From the NCBI GenBank assembly GCA_905181835.1, contig CAJIZF010000004.1, forward strand, positions 1 through 64,000: a DNA stretch of 64,000 nt. Reading direction: 5' to 3'. This stretch comes from an uncultured Flavobacteriaceae bacterium. GTDB taxonomy: Bacteria > Bacteroidota > Bacteroidia > Flavobacteriales > Flavobacteriaceae. The first letter of the stretch is position 1; each line of letters starts with the position of its first letter. Under the pieces are notes generated by a model. The model was not told the DNA's origin and made no database searches. It saw nothing but the letters and a program-made list of their open reading frames with translations. Positions 1-8,955 of this stretch are shown piece after piece. The position numbers and the translations under genes were made by a program.

Positions 1-79
1 TGAGATTGCACTGAATTGGAAACGAATTTAAAAGGTTTTATACATAATTAAAATTTAAGAGCGTTAAATATTGTATAAA

Positions 80-658
80 TTAGAGTGGCCAAGTATTTTG
101 GAGCATCGGTATAATGACTCCTATAACAATAGAGGAAATCACTAGTACCCAATCACGTTTACTAAATCGGAATATGATTTGAAAAAGAAAATTCAAAATC
201 AATACTGCAGCGACTACAATAATTTGAGCAATTTCTACTCCTAGTGCAAATTCTAAAAGAGGTAAAATTTCATTGCCTCCCGATATCATTTTAAAATAAG
301 TTGCGAAGCCAAAGCCATGTATGAATCCAAAAAAGAGGGTGATGAAATAAAATAAACCTACTTTTTCACTACGGTTATTTTTGCCAGAAGTACCTAAATT
401 ATAGATTGCAGTAATTAAAATAGTTACCGGTATAAGAAACTCAATCCATTTGCTAGAAACTGAAACCACATTAAAATTTGCTAGTAATAAAGAAATTGTA
501 TGTCCTAGCGTAAATAAGGAAACCAAAATAATGATTCGTTTCCAATTACTAAAATTATAAGCTGCGACCAATACAATCAAAAAAAGCACATGGTCGTAAG
601 CTTGCCAATCAAGTACGTGCGTCAAGCCCAATTTTAAATAAAGTAAAAATTCTGTCAT
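80..658 (-). CDS. HupE/UreJ-like integral membrane protein
   Basis: 192 aa multi-TM protein; motifs HVLFLIVLVAAY, LGHTISLLLA, FGFIHGFGFA typical of the HupE/UreJ_2 family. Confidence 0.75.
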   Translation of the reverse strand: MTEFLLYLKLGLTHVLDWQAYDHVLFLIVLVAAYNFSNWKRIIILVSLFTLGHTISLLLANFNVVSVSSKWIEFLIPVTILITAIYNLGTSGKNNRSEKVGLFYFITLFFGFIHGFGFATYFKMISGGNEILPLLEFALGVEIAQIIVVAAVLILNFLFQIIFRFSKRDWVLVISSIVIGVIIPMLQNTWPL

Positions 659-795
659 GCTAGGGTTTTATTATTATATCTCAAAGATAGCAAATAAGAG
701 TTAAATTTATTTCATGAATTACAGAACTCCCCGCCTAATTCTTTTTCTTTATTAAACATTTTGTATTTTTGAAATATCATCATTAAAAAAATCAA

Positions 796-1137
796 ATGGA
801 AACATTACAATTAGTATTACAATCCGCAGTAGCCATATCGGTAGTCTATGTTTGGGTTTTTAGATATCATAATGTCTTGAAAGAGTTTGAACAGTTTGGG
901 CTAGGTGATACCACACGAAATTTGGTGGGAGCCACAAAAATATCCTTGGCAACACTTTTAGTGGTTGGAATTTGGCATGAATCATTAATATTTATACCCT
1001 CCATCTTGATGGGCTTATTTATGGTTATTGCTCAATATTTCCATTTTAAAATGAAAAATCCTTTTATCCAAAAACTTCCGTCCTTAGTACTTTTAATTTT
1101 TTGTTTAGCATTGGCCTATTTTAACTGTCCAAGTTAA
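796..1137 (+). CDS. DoxX-like small membrane protein
   Basis: 113 aa, four hydrophobic segments, DoxX-like pattern. Confidence 0.5.
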   Translation: METLQLVLQSAVAISVVYVWVFRYHNVLKEFEQFGLGDTTRNLVGATKISLATLLVVGIWHESLIFIPSILMGLFMVIAQYFHFKMKNPFIQKLPSLVLLIFCLALAYFNCPS

Positions 1138-1479
1138 ATGGAACTAGTTAAAATTTGTGCGGTCGTTTCTAGTCTGTCTTTTATCTGTTATGTAATTTCT
1201 TATTTTGTATCTCCAAATATGAAAAAAGAATTTATACGTTATGGCCTACAAAAACTTGGCCTTTTCGTTATAATTTTACAATTTATTGGAGCTCTTGGAT
1301 TAATTATAGGTTTTAAATATCCGACTATTTTATTATTTTCTTCGCTGGGTCTTTCCTTACTTATGATGGCAGGCTTACTAGTTAGAATACGACTTAAAGA
1401 TTCTCTTTGGGCTTCCTTTCCTGCCCTTTTTTTTATGCTATTAAATGCCTATATTTTTTTAAGGATAATCATTCAATAA
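1138..1479 (+). CDS. DoxX-like small membrane protein, tandem paralogue
   Basis: 113 aa, same size and topology; ATG directly follows the TAA of the previous gene. Confidence 0.45.
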   Translation: MELVKICAVVSSLSFICYVISYFVSPNMKKEFIRYGLQKLGLFVIILQFIGALGLIIGFKYPTILLFSSLGLSLLMMAGLLVRIRLKDSLWASFPALFFMLLNAYIFLRIIIQ

Positions 1480-1594
1480 AATTATAATTCAAAGCCATTG
1501 TATTTTAAAGTCAGATAATTGTAAAGAGCAAGTTGCTCATTAACCTTTTAAAAATATAAACTATTCTGAATATAAAAACCAACCAAAATTTTGT

Positions 1595-2332
1595 ATGATG
1601 GAAACTATTAAAAAAACAGAACTTTCACTAAACATCGACGGAAGTAAGATTGTATGTGAACACTATGGCGATATAAATAATGCTAAAAAAATAGTGCTTT
1701 TCTGTCATGGTTTTCCTGGATCAAGTAGGCTTGTTTTATTGAGTAATAATTTAAAAAATAGTTCTATTTCGCTTGTAGAAATAAATTATCGCGGCGATAA
1801 AAAAAGTGAAGGGAAATTTAGTTTTTTAGGTTCTATAAATGATATAAGAACTGTTGCTAGTCATCTAAAAGAAAAATATAAAGTACCACTTCATGCTTTG
1901 GGATATTCAATGGGCGGATTCTATGTAACCAATATCATAAATAAAGAACACTATGTTTTCGATCAAATAATTCTTTTAAATCCAGTGATAGATACAATAT
2001 CTTTATTCTCGAATAAACAATTAATGGATCAATTATGGGAGCATGCAAAAAATATTTTATCCCTTAAACCAACTGAAGAGTATGAAGAAGAAATAAGTAT
2101 GGTTATTGGTAAACTTAATCCTTTAGGATTTGCAGAAAAACTAAAAAGCAAAATCACCATTATTCAATCAACAAAAGATGAAGTATTAGCACCAGAACTT
2201 GCAAAAAAGTTTTATACCTTATTAGTGTGTGAAAAAAGCTATCAAGAGGTGGTAAATAAAATGCATGATTTAATGGGTGACGAAAAAGAGTTAATAGATG
2301 CAATTTTAGACACTTCTTTGTACGAAAATTGA
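1595..2332 (+). CDS. alpha/beta hydrolase
   Basis: CHGFPGS oxyanion region, GYSMGG nucleophile elbow, C-terminal MHD histidine. Confidence 0.8.
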   Translation: MMETIKKTELSLNIDGSKIVCEHYGDINNAKKIVLFCHGFPGSSRLVLLSNNLKNSSISLVEINYRGDKKSEGKFSFLGSINDIRTVASHLKEKYKVPLHALGYSMGGFYVTNIINKEHYVFDQIILLNPVIDTISLFSNKQLMDQLWEHAKNILSLKPTEEYEEEISMVIGKLNPLGFAEKLKSKITIIQSTKDEVLAPELAKKFYTLLVCEKSYQEVVNKMHDLMGDEKELIDAILDTSLYEN

Positions 2333-2386
2333 CCTTTTCCTATACACCTTTGCCTGCACTTTTTTTTGGGTAATGGTTCAATAAAA

Positions 2387-4465
2387 TTATTGTTTGTCAT
2401 CAAATACTATTTTTGGAGCAAATTTTCTCGATGTCATTCTTTTTAATATGAGGAAGATTTCAAAAAGAAATAAACCTAGCGAAAACCATCGATATATCTT
2501 TAATCCTAATTCATAGTAGTTTGGGAAGATACTGAAAACGAATATGACAATAGTACTAATTCCTACGAATAGGTAAAAGAACATAAAAATTAAATCTATC
2601 GTTGTTATTACCAAAGGATTTGGCTTTTCAGTAGAAAAGTAAAGGGCAATACCTGAAAGAAACGATGTAGTTAATAACGCAATACTTGTATCTATTTGGT
2701 CCAACGATAGATAGAACGAATAAACAACTAGACTTAATAAAAAAACCAAGGGTATAATCACCTTAATGATCGCAAACGAACTCGGCCTTGAAAGAATCAT
2801 CCCCAAGCGATTATCCTCATTTATTACGAAGTATGATTCTTTAAATACGGGTGTATACTTATATTTTTTTCGAAGAATCCCAGATCGGAAACCAAGTTTT
2901 GTCCAACCATCAGAATTAAAATTCTTATCTACTTGATTAAGCTTTACGGGCTGAAGAATTCCATACTTCTCTTCAATAAGGGAATATGATATAAAAACAA
3001 CTTGTTTGTCAAAAGGATAATTCTCACAACTCGGGAAGAACTGGAAAGTTCCGTTGATATGATAACGATGATACCAGTATTCAGAATTTATCTTTTCCTC
3101 AATTATTTGTTTTACTACAATATTGTCTGCATGCAAATTGTTAAACCTTAGAATATCAATCCCTTCTTGAAATGGAGATGTTAACTCTAGATAAAAGTCG
3201 CAATAAAAAAGCCCTGTTTCAATTGAAATATTTGAAATTCTAGTAAAATCAAAATTAGGATAGGACACAGGTACTTCTTCTGCTCCTTGTGCTTTCATTA
3301 AATACTGCTTTGGGAAAAGTCTTTGATCTATTTCTCCATTTTTATTGCGATGATAGGAAGTTAGTACGTTGCCTGCAGTAATTTTGGTGTTTTCAACGAA
3401 AGATATTACCTCTCCTGTTCCTACAAAGACATCGTTCTTTCCATCAATTTTGACTAGTGCACTTTGCAATTCATTAACAAAGTCAGCTTTAGAAACAAAG
3501 GAACTGATTTTTTCCTGACAAACTGAAGCTACCAATTGAACCTTATCTAGTATTATTTGATAATACCAAGTCAAGTATTGTTCAATGGCTAAAGTCAGGT
3601 TTTTATCTTCAAGTAATAATATTTTCTCTTGAAGTTCCAGTTTTTTATAAAAATCTTCACCAACAAAGTTTAATATTTTTGGAAGTTCCTCTTTGCTATC
3701 TCCAAATAAGCTTGATAAGGTACGTGAGTCCAGTCGGAAGGCGCATACATAACCATAGGAATTGGAATCAGAATAAATTTTCAACATCTCCGATCTATTA
3801 CTGCTTCTCTCTTGAACTGTTTGATTGCTATTTACAAATGAATCTTTGTCAAAAAACACCACATCATTGGACTTAAGGTTTGAAAAAAACAATCTTAAAT
3901 CCCCAAAATTATCCGCCTTCCATTCAGATACATGCTTAACATCAAAACCTTCACTTTCCTTTATAGCCGTAATAGAATTAATTGAGGCAGTTAACTCCTC
4001 GGAAGCTTCTAGAGAATCTTCTGATAGGATTAAATAAGCTAAATTGTAATTCTTCAAAATAGATTTTACAACAACCAATTCCTGTTTCGGACCTGAAGAC
4101 AGCGGAGTTTTAAAAGAATTTGATTGAGCCTCCTCTGGAAGTATCCGAAAGCTGTCAAAGCATATTAATTGTTTAAGCTCATCAGGTAATTGAGTTTTCG
4201 GGAAATAATTTGGGACCTGACAAATGATTGTTATCTCAGGGTGCTTAGCTAGAAAAGATTTAAAATGATCGAGAGTTAACTGCTCCTTTCTTACTACATC
4301 GAAAAAAATTTTGAATTTATAATTTCTACCCCTTACCGATAAGTTAATCTCATTTTCAAGCCTTTTTATTAATTGCTGAATTTTTTCAGCTATAATTAAT
4401 TGATCACTTCCACGATGATCTTTAAAAACTTGATAATAAGCGTAAAATCCTATAATTTTTTTCAT
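2387..4465 (-). CDS. Pentameric ligand-gated ion channel (Cys-loop superfamily)-like protein with N-terminal substrate-binding-like domain
   Basis: C-terminal half: beta-rich ECD-like region with NYPFDKQVVFISYS (cf. YPFDxQ of pLGICs), then four TM segments (SFAIIKVIIPLVFLLSLVVYSFYL / IDTSIALLTTSFLSGIALYF / PLVITTIDLIFMFFYLFVGISTIVIF / RWFSLGLFLFEIFLIL). N-terminal ~300 aa alternates beta-strand and helix like a type-I periplasmic binding protein. Confidence 0.7.
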   Translation of the reverse strand: MKKIIGFYAYYQVFKDHRGSDQLIIAEKIQQLIKRLENEINLSVRGRNYKFKIFFDVVRKEQLTLDHFKSFLAKHPEITIICQVPNYFPKTQLPDELKQLICFDSFRILPEEAQSNSFKTPLSSGPKQELVVVKSILKNYNLAYLILSEDSLEASEELTASINSITAIKESEGFDVKHVSEWKADNFGDLRLFFSNLKSNDVVFFDKDSFVNSNQTVQERSSNRSEMLKIYSDSNSYGYVCAFRLDSRTLSSLFGDSKEELPKILNFVGEDFYKKLELQEKILLLEDKNLTLAIEQYLTWYYQIILDKVQLVASVCQEKISSFVSKADFVNELQSALVKIDGKNDVFVGTGEVISFVENTKITAGNVLTSYHRNKNGEIDQRLFPKQYLMKAQGAEEVPVSYPNFDFTRISNISIETGLFYCDFYLELTSPFQEGIDILRFNNLHADNIVVKQIIEEKINSEYWYHRYHINGTFQFFPSCENYPFDKQVVFISYSLIEEKYGILQPVKLNQVDKNFNSDGWTKLGFRSGILRKKYKYTPVFKESYFVINEDNRLGMILSRPSSFAIIKVIIPLVFLLSLVVYSFYLSLDQIDTSIALLTTSFLSGIALYFSTEKPNPLVITTIDLIFMFFYLFVGISTIVIFVFSIFPNYYELGLKIYRWFSLGLFLFEIFLILKRMTSRKFAPKIVFDDKQ

Positions 4466-4620
4466 TTTTCTAAATATCTTGAAATGAGATAAGAGGTATC
4501 CTTAAAGTAAATAAAAAGTTGTTAAAATTTAGCCCTCAATTTTCCAATAAACGGTAACATCATTAAAATTATAAATAATATTTTTTTATTGGTTAAATAT
4601 TTGAATGCCAAGTTAAAAAA

Positions 4621-4658
4621 ATTATCCCCAAAAACAATAATTTATTCTTGGGGATAAT
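4621..4658. terminator. Hairpin, near-copy of the tRNA-Leu terminator
   Basis: ATTATCCCCAA...TTGGGGATAAT 11-bp stem; same arm and loop words as 5336-5367. Confidence 0.6.
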
Positions 4659-4659
4659 T

Positions 4660-4680
4660 TGTACTCAAGGCGGGATTAAC
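4660..4680 (-). repeat. Truncated copy of tRNA-Leu 3' end
   Basis: tgtactcaaggcgggattaac matches 5372-5388 (tgtactcaaggcgggaa) then diverges. Confidence 0.7.
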
Positions 4681-4739
4681 AACCTTCGGTTGTTTTTCCC
4701 CAAAGCGTCGCTTTGAAAATCAAAAACCCACAAAAACAA

Positions 4740-4770
4740 AAAAGCAAGCTTTATGTTTTAGCTTGCTTTT
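4740..4770. terminator. Hairpin terminator
   Basis: AAAAGCAAGCT / AGCTTGCTTTT inverted repeat with A/T tails. Confidence 0.6.
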
Positions 4771-4780
4771 CGATTTATTC

Positions 4781-4805
4781 GTACTCAAGATGGGAATCGA
4801 ACCCT
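4781..4805 (-). repeat. Second truncated tRNA 3' end (acceptor + T arm)
   Basis: gtactcaagatgggaatcgaaccct vs gtactcaaggcgggaatcgaacccg at 5373-5397. Confidence 0.7.
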
Positions 4806-4865
4806 TTCTTGAAAGATTTAGAAAAGCTTAGAGAGTTTACAGAAACCTATAACAAACACAGAGGG

Positions 4866-5247
4866 TTAATCATATAGAAATTCATCATCATCAAAATCTT
4901 CATAAAGATCGAAGATTGAAAATACATGCTCTTTAGAATTTTTTTCATCCGTAAAAATAATTTTACCACTACCTACAATCGACTCTCCTCCTAAATTTAA
5001 ATCTTCAATGAAGTAATCCGTGACATTCACGGTAAATATATTTAATTGTATCAAAAACCTTACCTTCTTTATCTATGCAAATTTCCTGAATTAAATCAAA
5101 CATATCCCTTTCATCAGTTTCTTTTGAAATATTAATTATTTCTTGTTCATAACTTTCAAATACATCGTAATACATATCAGCTACTGTTTCGTTTTTGTCA
5201 TACTCCTTAATTAGTTCTTTAAACTTAAATTGAATTTTTCCTTTCAT
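4866..5247 (-). pseudogene. Small acidic hypothetical protein, apparently one gene split by a frameshift
   Basis: ORFs 5005-5247 and 4866-5054 overlap in different frames around an A5 run (5053-5057); joined they give ~125 aa. Confidence 0.45.
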
Positions 5248-5335
5248 AATTATAATATTTATTTTTGAACCTACTCATTTTTGTAAGTATTAAATATATC
5301 AATTTCTAACTACTTAAAAAAAACTGTTAAAAAAT

Positions 5336-5367
5336 ATCCCCAAAAACAATAAATTATTCTTGGGGAT
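5336..5367. terminator. Terminator downstream of tRNA-Leu
   Basis: ATCCCCAA / TTGGGGAT stem, A-rich flank. Confidence 0.6.
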
Positions 5368-5373
5368 AACTTG

Positions 5374-5455
5374 TACTCAAGGCGGGAATCGAACCCGCAC
5401 GCCGTGAAGCACTGGATTTTGAATCCAGCGTGTCTACCAATTCCACCACTTGAGC
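5374..5455 (-). tRNA. tRNA-Leu (anticodon CAA)
   Basis: Reverse complement GCTCAAGTGGTGGAATTGGTAGACACGCTGGATTCAAAATCCAGTGCTTCACGGCGTGCGGGTTCGATTCCCGCCTTGAGTA folds as a class II tRNA; anticodon loop TTCAAAA. Confidence 0.93.
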
Positions 5456-5574
5456 TTGTGCCTGGCAAAAATAGACATTAATTAATAAATTTTAATAACT
5501 AATTCATTCATTTTTTGGTTACTTAGATTCTTTAATTTTACATTTGTTAACCAACAACAAATACTCAAAAAATA

Positions 5575-6517
5575 ATGGACACTTCTTTTCCAGCATCTAA
5601 AATTTTTGCCTGTAAACAAAGTAAACAATTAGCAAAAAGTATTGCAAGTAAATATGGTGTCCCTCTTGGCAACGTTATTACTTCCGCCTATAGTGATGGA
5701 GAATTTCAACCCTCTTTTGAGGAGTCGATTCGAGGCGCACGTGTTTTTATTGTTGGTTCAACACATCCTAACAGTGACAATTTAATGGAAATGTTACTTA
5801 TGCTCGATGCAGCAAAAAGATCTTCTGCCAAACACATCGCGGCGGTAATTCCTTATTTTGGATGGGCTCGTCAAGACAGAAAAGACAAACCTAGAGTGCC
5901 AATTGCTGCAAAATTAATTGCTAAAATGTTGGAAACTGCTGGAGCAACAAGGATCATCACCATGGACTTACATGCTGATCAAATTCAAGGTTTTTTTGAA
6001 AAACCAGTAGATCATCTTTTCGCATCCACTATTTTCTTACCCTATCTACAATCCCTGAACTTAGATAATTTAACTATTGCATCTCCAGATATGGGAGGTT
6101 CTAAACGCGCCTATGCTTATTCAAAATTTTTAAAAAGTGATGTTGTTATTTGTTACAAACAACGTGAAAAAGCCAACGTGATTTCTCATATGGAATTAAT
6201 TGGTAATGTAGAAGGAAAAAATGTAGTGCTCGTGGACGATATGGTAGACACTGCAGGGGACCTTAACCAAAGCAGCAGATTTAATGATAGAACGAGGTGC
6301 TCTAAGCGTAAGAGCTATTTGTACGCATCCTATACTTTCTGGATTTGCTTATGACAAAATTGAAAATTCAAAATTAGAAGAACTTATTGTTACCGATTCT
6401 ATTCCCTCAAAAAAGGAGAGTTCAAAGATTAAAATACTAAGCTGTGCGAACTTATTTGCCGAAGTAATGACGAATGTCAACTCCAATAAATCAATCAGTA
6501 CGAAGTTTTTAATGTAA
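5575..6517 (+). CDS. prs: Ribose-phosphate pyrophosphokinase, interrupted by an apparent 1-bp insertion
   Basis: Strong PRPP synthetase sequence (PYFGWARQDRKDKPRVPIAAKL, VVLVDDMVDTAG); frame changes at GGGG 6256-6259. Removing one G restores [39 protein letters not shown]. Confidence 0.93.
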
Positions 6518-6652
6518 CTTTCAGAAAATCAGCAAGAATACTCCTTAAAAAAAAATATAATTTCTTTTCTATTTACTAGAAAAAACGCATATTTGCACCC
6601 GCCTAAATCCAATAGGAGGGCGATTATAAATTTAAAAACACAAAACAAAAAA

Positions 6653-7306
6653 ATGAAATCAATTACAATCAAAGGATCTCAAAGAGAAAGCGTGGGCAAA
6701 GTTGCAACTAAAGCCTTACGTAATGCTGGTCAGGTTCCTTGCGTAGTATACGGAGGAGACAAGGCTATTCACTTTTCAGCTGAAATATTAGCATTTAAAA
6801 ATTTAGTATACACTCCAGATGTACACACAGTAGTAATTGCCTTAGAAGATGGTTCTAAAATAGATGCAATACTTCAAGACATTCAATTTCACCCGGTAAC
6901 AGACCAAATCTTGCACATCGATTTTTATCAAATTTTTGATGATAAAGAAGTAAGTATGGAAATTCCAGTTCGTATTACAGGAAACGCTCCCGGAGTTCGT
7001 AATGGTGGTGTTTTACGTATCGTAAGACGTTCATTAAGAGTAAAAGCGTTACCAAAAGAACTTCCAGATTTTTTAAATGCCGATATTTCTACAATGAAAA
7101 TAGGATCTACATTAACTGTTGGAGATTTAACTGGTGAAGGGTTTGTAATACTTCAAGATGATAGTAGAGTTGTTTGTCAAGTTAGAACGTCTCGTGTTGC
7201 TGTTGAGGATGAAGAAGAAGAAGAAGAAGAAGAAGACGAAGGAGCTGAAGGAGCTGAAGGAGCTGCTGCTGAAGGAGCTGCAACAGAAGCGCCAACAGAA
7301 GAATAA
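6653..7306 (+). CDS. rplY: 50S ribosomal protein L25/general stress protein Ctc
   Basis: [38 protein letters not shown]-type with acidic C-terminal tail; ORF track begins at 6593 but ATG 6653 is the likely start. Confidence 0.93.
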   Translation: MKSITIKGSQRESVGKVATKALRNAGQVPCVVYGGDKAIHFSAEILAFKNLVYTPDVHTVVIALEDGSKIDAILQDIQFHPVTDQILHIDFYQIFDDKEVSMEIPVRITGNAPGVRNGGVLRIVRRSLRVKALPKELPDFLNADISTMKIGSTLTVGDLTGEGFVILQDDSRVVCQVRTSRVAVEDEEEEEEEEDEGAEGAEGAAAEGAATEAPTEE

Positions 7307-7328
7307 ACCACTTCAAAAAAATATACTT

Positions 7329-7360
7329 AAAAAGCATTCCATTTATATGGGATGCTTTTT
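7329..7360 (+). terminator. Rho-independent-like terminator
   Basis: AAAAAGCATTCC...GGGATGCTTTTTTT hairpin. Confidence 0.7.
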
Positions 7361-7387
7361 TTATTTTTACGGAAGTTAAATAATTTT

Positions 7388-8021
7388 ATGTTTTCATTTT
7401 TAAGAAAACTTTACGGAAAAAATTCCAACAGAAAACTAACTGATGGTGACCCTATGAAAAAATTTCTAATTGTCGGTTTGGGAAATATTGGTCCTAAATA
7501 TGCAAAATACCAGACATAATATTGGTTTTAAAATTCTAGATTTTTTAGCGACAAGAGCAGCACTCACTTTTGAAAGCAAAAAACTTGGCGATGTAGCTGT
7601 TTATAAATTAAAAGGAAGATCTTTTGTTTTATTAAAGCCAAATACATTTATGAATTTAAGTGGAAAGGCAGTGCGATATTGGCTCGAAAAAGAAAAAATC
7701 CCAGTAGCTAATTTATTGGTAGTAACCGACGATTTAAATCTAAAATTCGGAACTTTTAGAATCAAAACAAAAGGGAGTGATGGCGGACATAACGGACTCA
7801 AAGACACTCAGCTTATTTTAAACACCAATCAATACAATCGATTTCGGTTTGGAATTGGAGATGCTTTTTCTCAGGGGCGACAAGTGGACTATGTATTGGG
7901 AGAATGGATTAAAGAAGAAGAAGAGTTACTCCCGGAGCGATTGGAAAAAGCTATAGAAGCTATTGTATCTTTTGGCTTGGCAGGTATCACCAATACAATG
8001 AATTCCTTTAACGGAAAATAA
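7388..8021 (+). CDS. pth: Peptidyl-tRNA hydrolase, interrupted by an apparent 1-bp insertion
   Basis: MKKFLIVGLGNIGPKYAK (frame from 7388/7454) joins TRHNIGFKILDFLA if T7508 is removed; downstream KPNTFMNLSG, DGGHNGLK. Confidence 0.9.
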
Positions 8022-8022
8022 T

Positions 8023-8955
8023 ATGAAGGTTTATAATTCGATTGCTGCTTATAAAAAAACAAAGTCTTCTATTGTAACTATAGGGACCTTTGACGGAGTT
8101 CATGTGGGGCATCAAAAAATTTTAAAGCAACTTTATAAAACTGCTCTTGCAAATGAATTGGAGTCTGTTTTAGTTAGTTTTTTTCCTCACCCCAGAATGG
8201 TACTTCAAAAAGAATCTTCTTTAAAGCTTCTAAACACCATTGAAGAACGAACCCATATGATTGAAAAAACAGGGATTTCTAATTTAATCGTTCAGCCTTT
8301 TACAAGAGAGTTTTCCAGATTATCCGCATTGGATTTTGTTAGAGATGTTTTAGTAAATCAGTTACATATTAAAAAAATTATTGTTGGCTATGACCATCAA
8401 TTTGGTAGAAATAGAAATGCTACCATCGATGATTTAATAGAATTTGGAAAAACATATGATTTTGAAGTAATTGAAATAACTGCCCAACAATTAGAAAATG
8501 TTTCCATAAGTTCCACAAAAATCAGGAACGCTTTAAATGAAGGAGCAGTTCAAACAGCTAACAACTATTTAGGATATACATTCATGATTTCTGGTTTAAT
8601 TGTGAAGGGAAAAGGAATTGGAAAAACATTAGAATTTCCAACAGCTAATCTTCATTTAAAAGAAGATTATAAATTAATCCCCAAAAATGGAGTGTATTTA
8701 GTTCAATCAATAATTTCAGGAAAAGAAGTTTTTGGACTTACGAATATCGGCACCAATCCTACGGTTGGAGGAACTTATAAAACAATTGAGACTTATTTTT
8801 TAGATTATTCGAATGATCTTTATCAAAAGGAAATACAGTTAAATTTTATTAAAAGAATTAGAGAAGAAAAAACTTTTGAGTCTAAAGATGCATTAAAAAA
8901 TGCTATTAAAAAGGATGAACTATTTGCTAGAAATTATTTAAAAATTAATGAATAA
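8023..8955 (+). CDS. ribF: Bifunctional riboflavin kinase/FAD synthetase
   Basis: TIGTFDGVHVGHQKIL, GYDHQFGRNR, GKGIGKTLEFPTANL. Confidence 0.95.
   Translation: MKVYNSIAAYKKTKSSIVTIGTFDGVHVGHQKILKQLYKTALANELESVLVSFFPHPRMVLQKESSLKLLNTIEERTHMIEKTGISNLIVQPFTREFSRLSALDFVRDVLVNQLHIKKIIVGYDHQFGRNRNATIDDLIEFGKTYDFEVIEITAQQLENVSISSTKIRNALNEGAVQTANNYLGYTFMISGLIVKGKGIGKTLEFPTANLHLKEDYKLIPKNGVYLVQSIISGKEVFGLTNIGTNPTVGGTYKTIETYFLDYSNDLYQKEIQLNFIKRIREEKTFESKDALKNAIKKDELFARNYLKINE

Noticed and set aside
3679-4037. ORFs 3679-3876 and 3825-4037 on the + strand
   Set aside because: Antisense to the pLGIC-like CDS; short, low-complexity composition, no recognisable family.
5575-6517. prs as a true pseudogene
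   Set aside because: Rest of the gene is intact and conserved, and PRPP synthetase is normally essential; single G removal restores it.
7211-7290. Trinucleotide and GGAGCTGAA tandem repeats as a possible CRISPR or satellite
   Set aside because: Lies in frame in the acidic tail of L25; no spacers; ordinary coding repeat.
7158-7379. [44 protein letters not shown]
   Set aside because: Alternate-frame readthrough of the rplY (GAA)n/GGAGCT repeats, not a gene.
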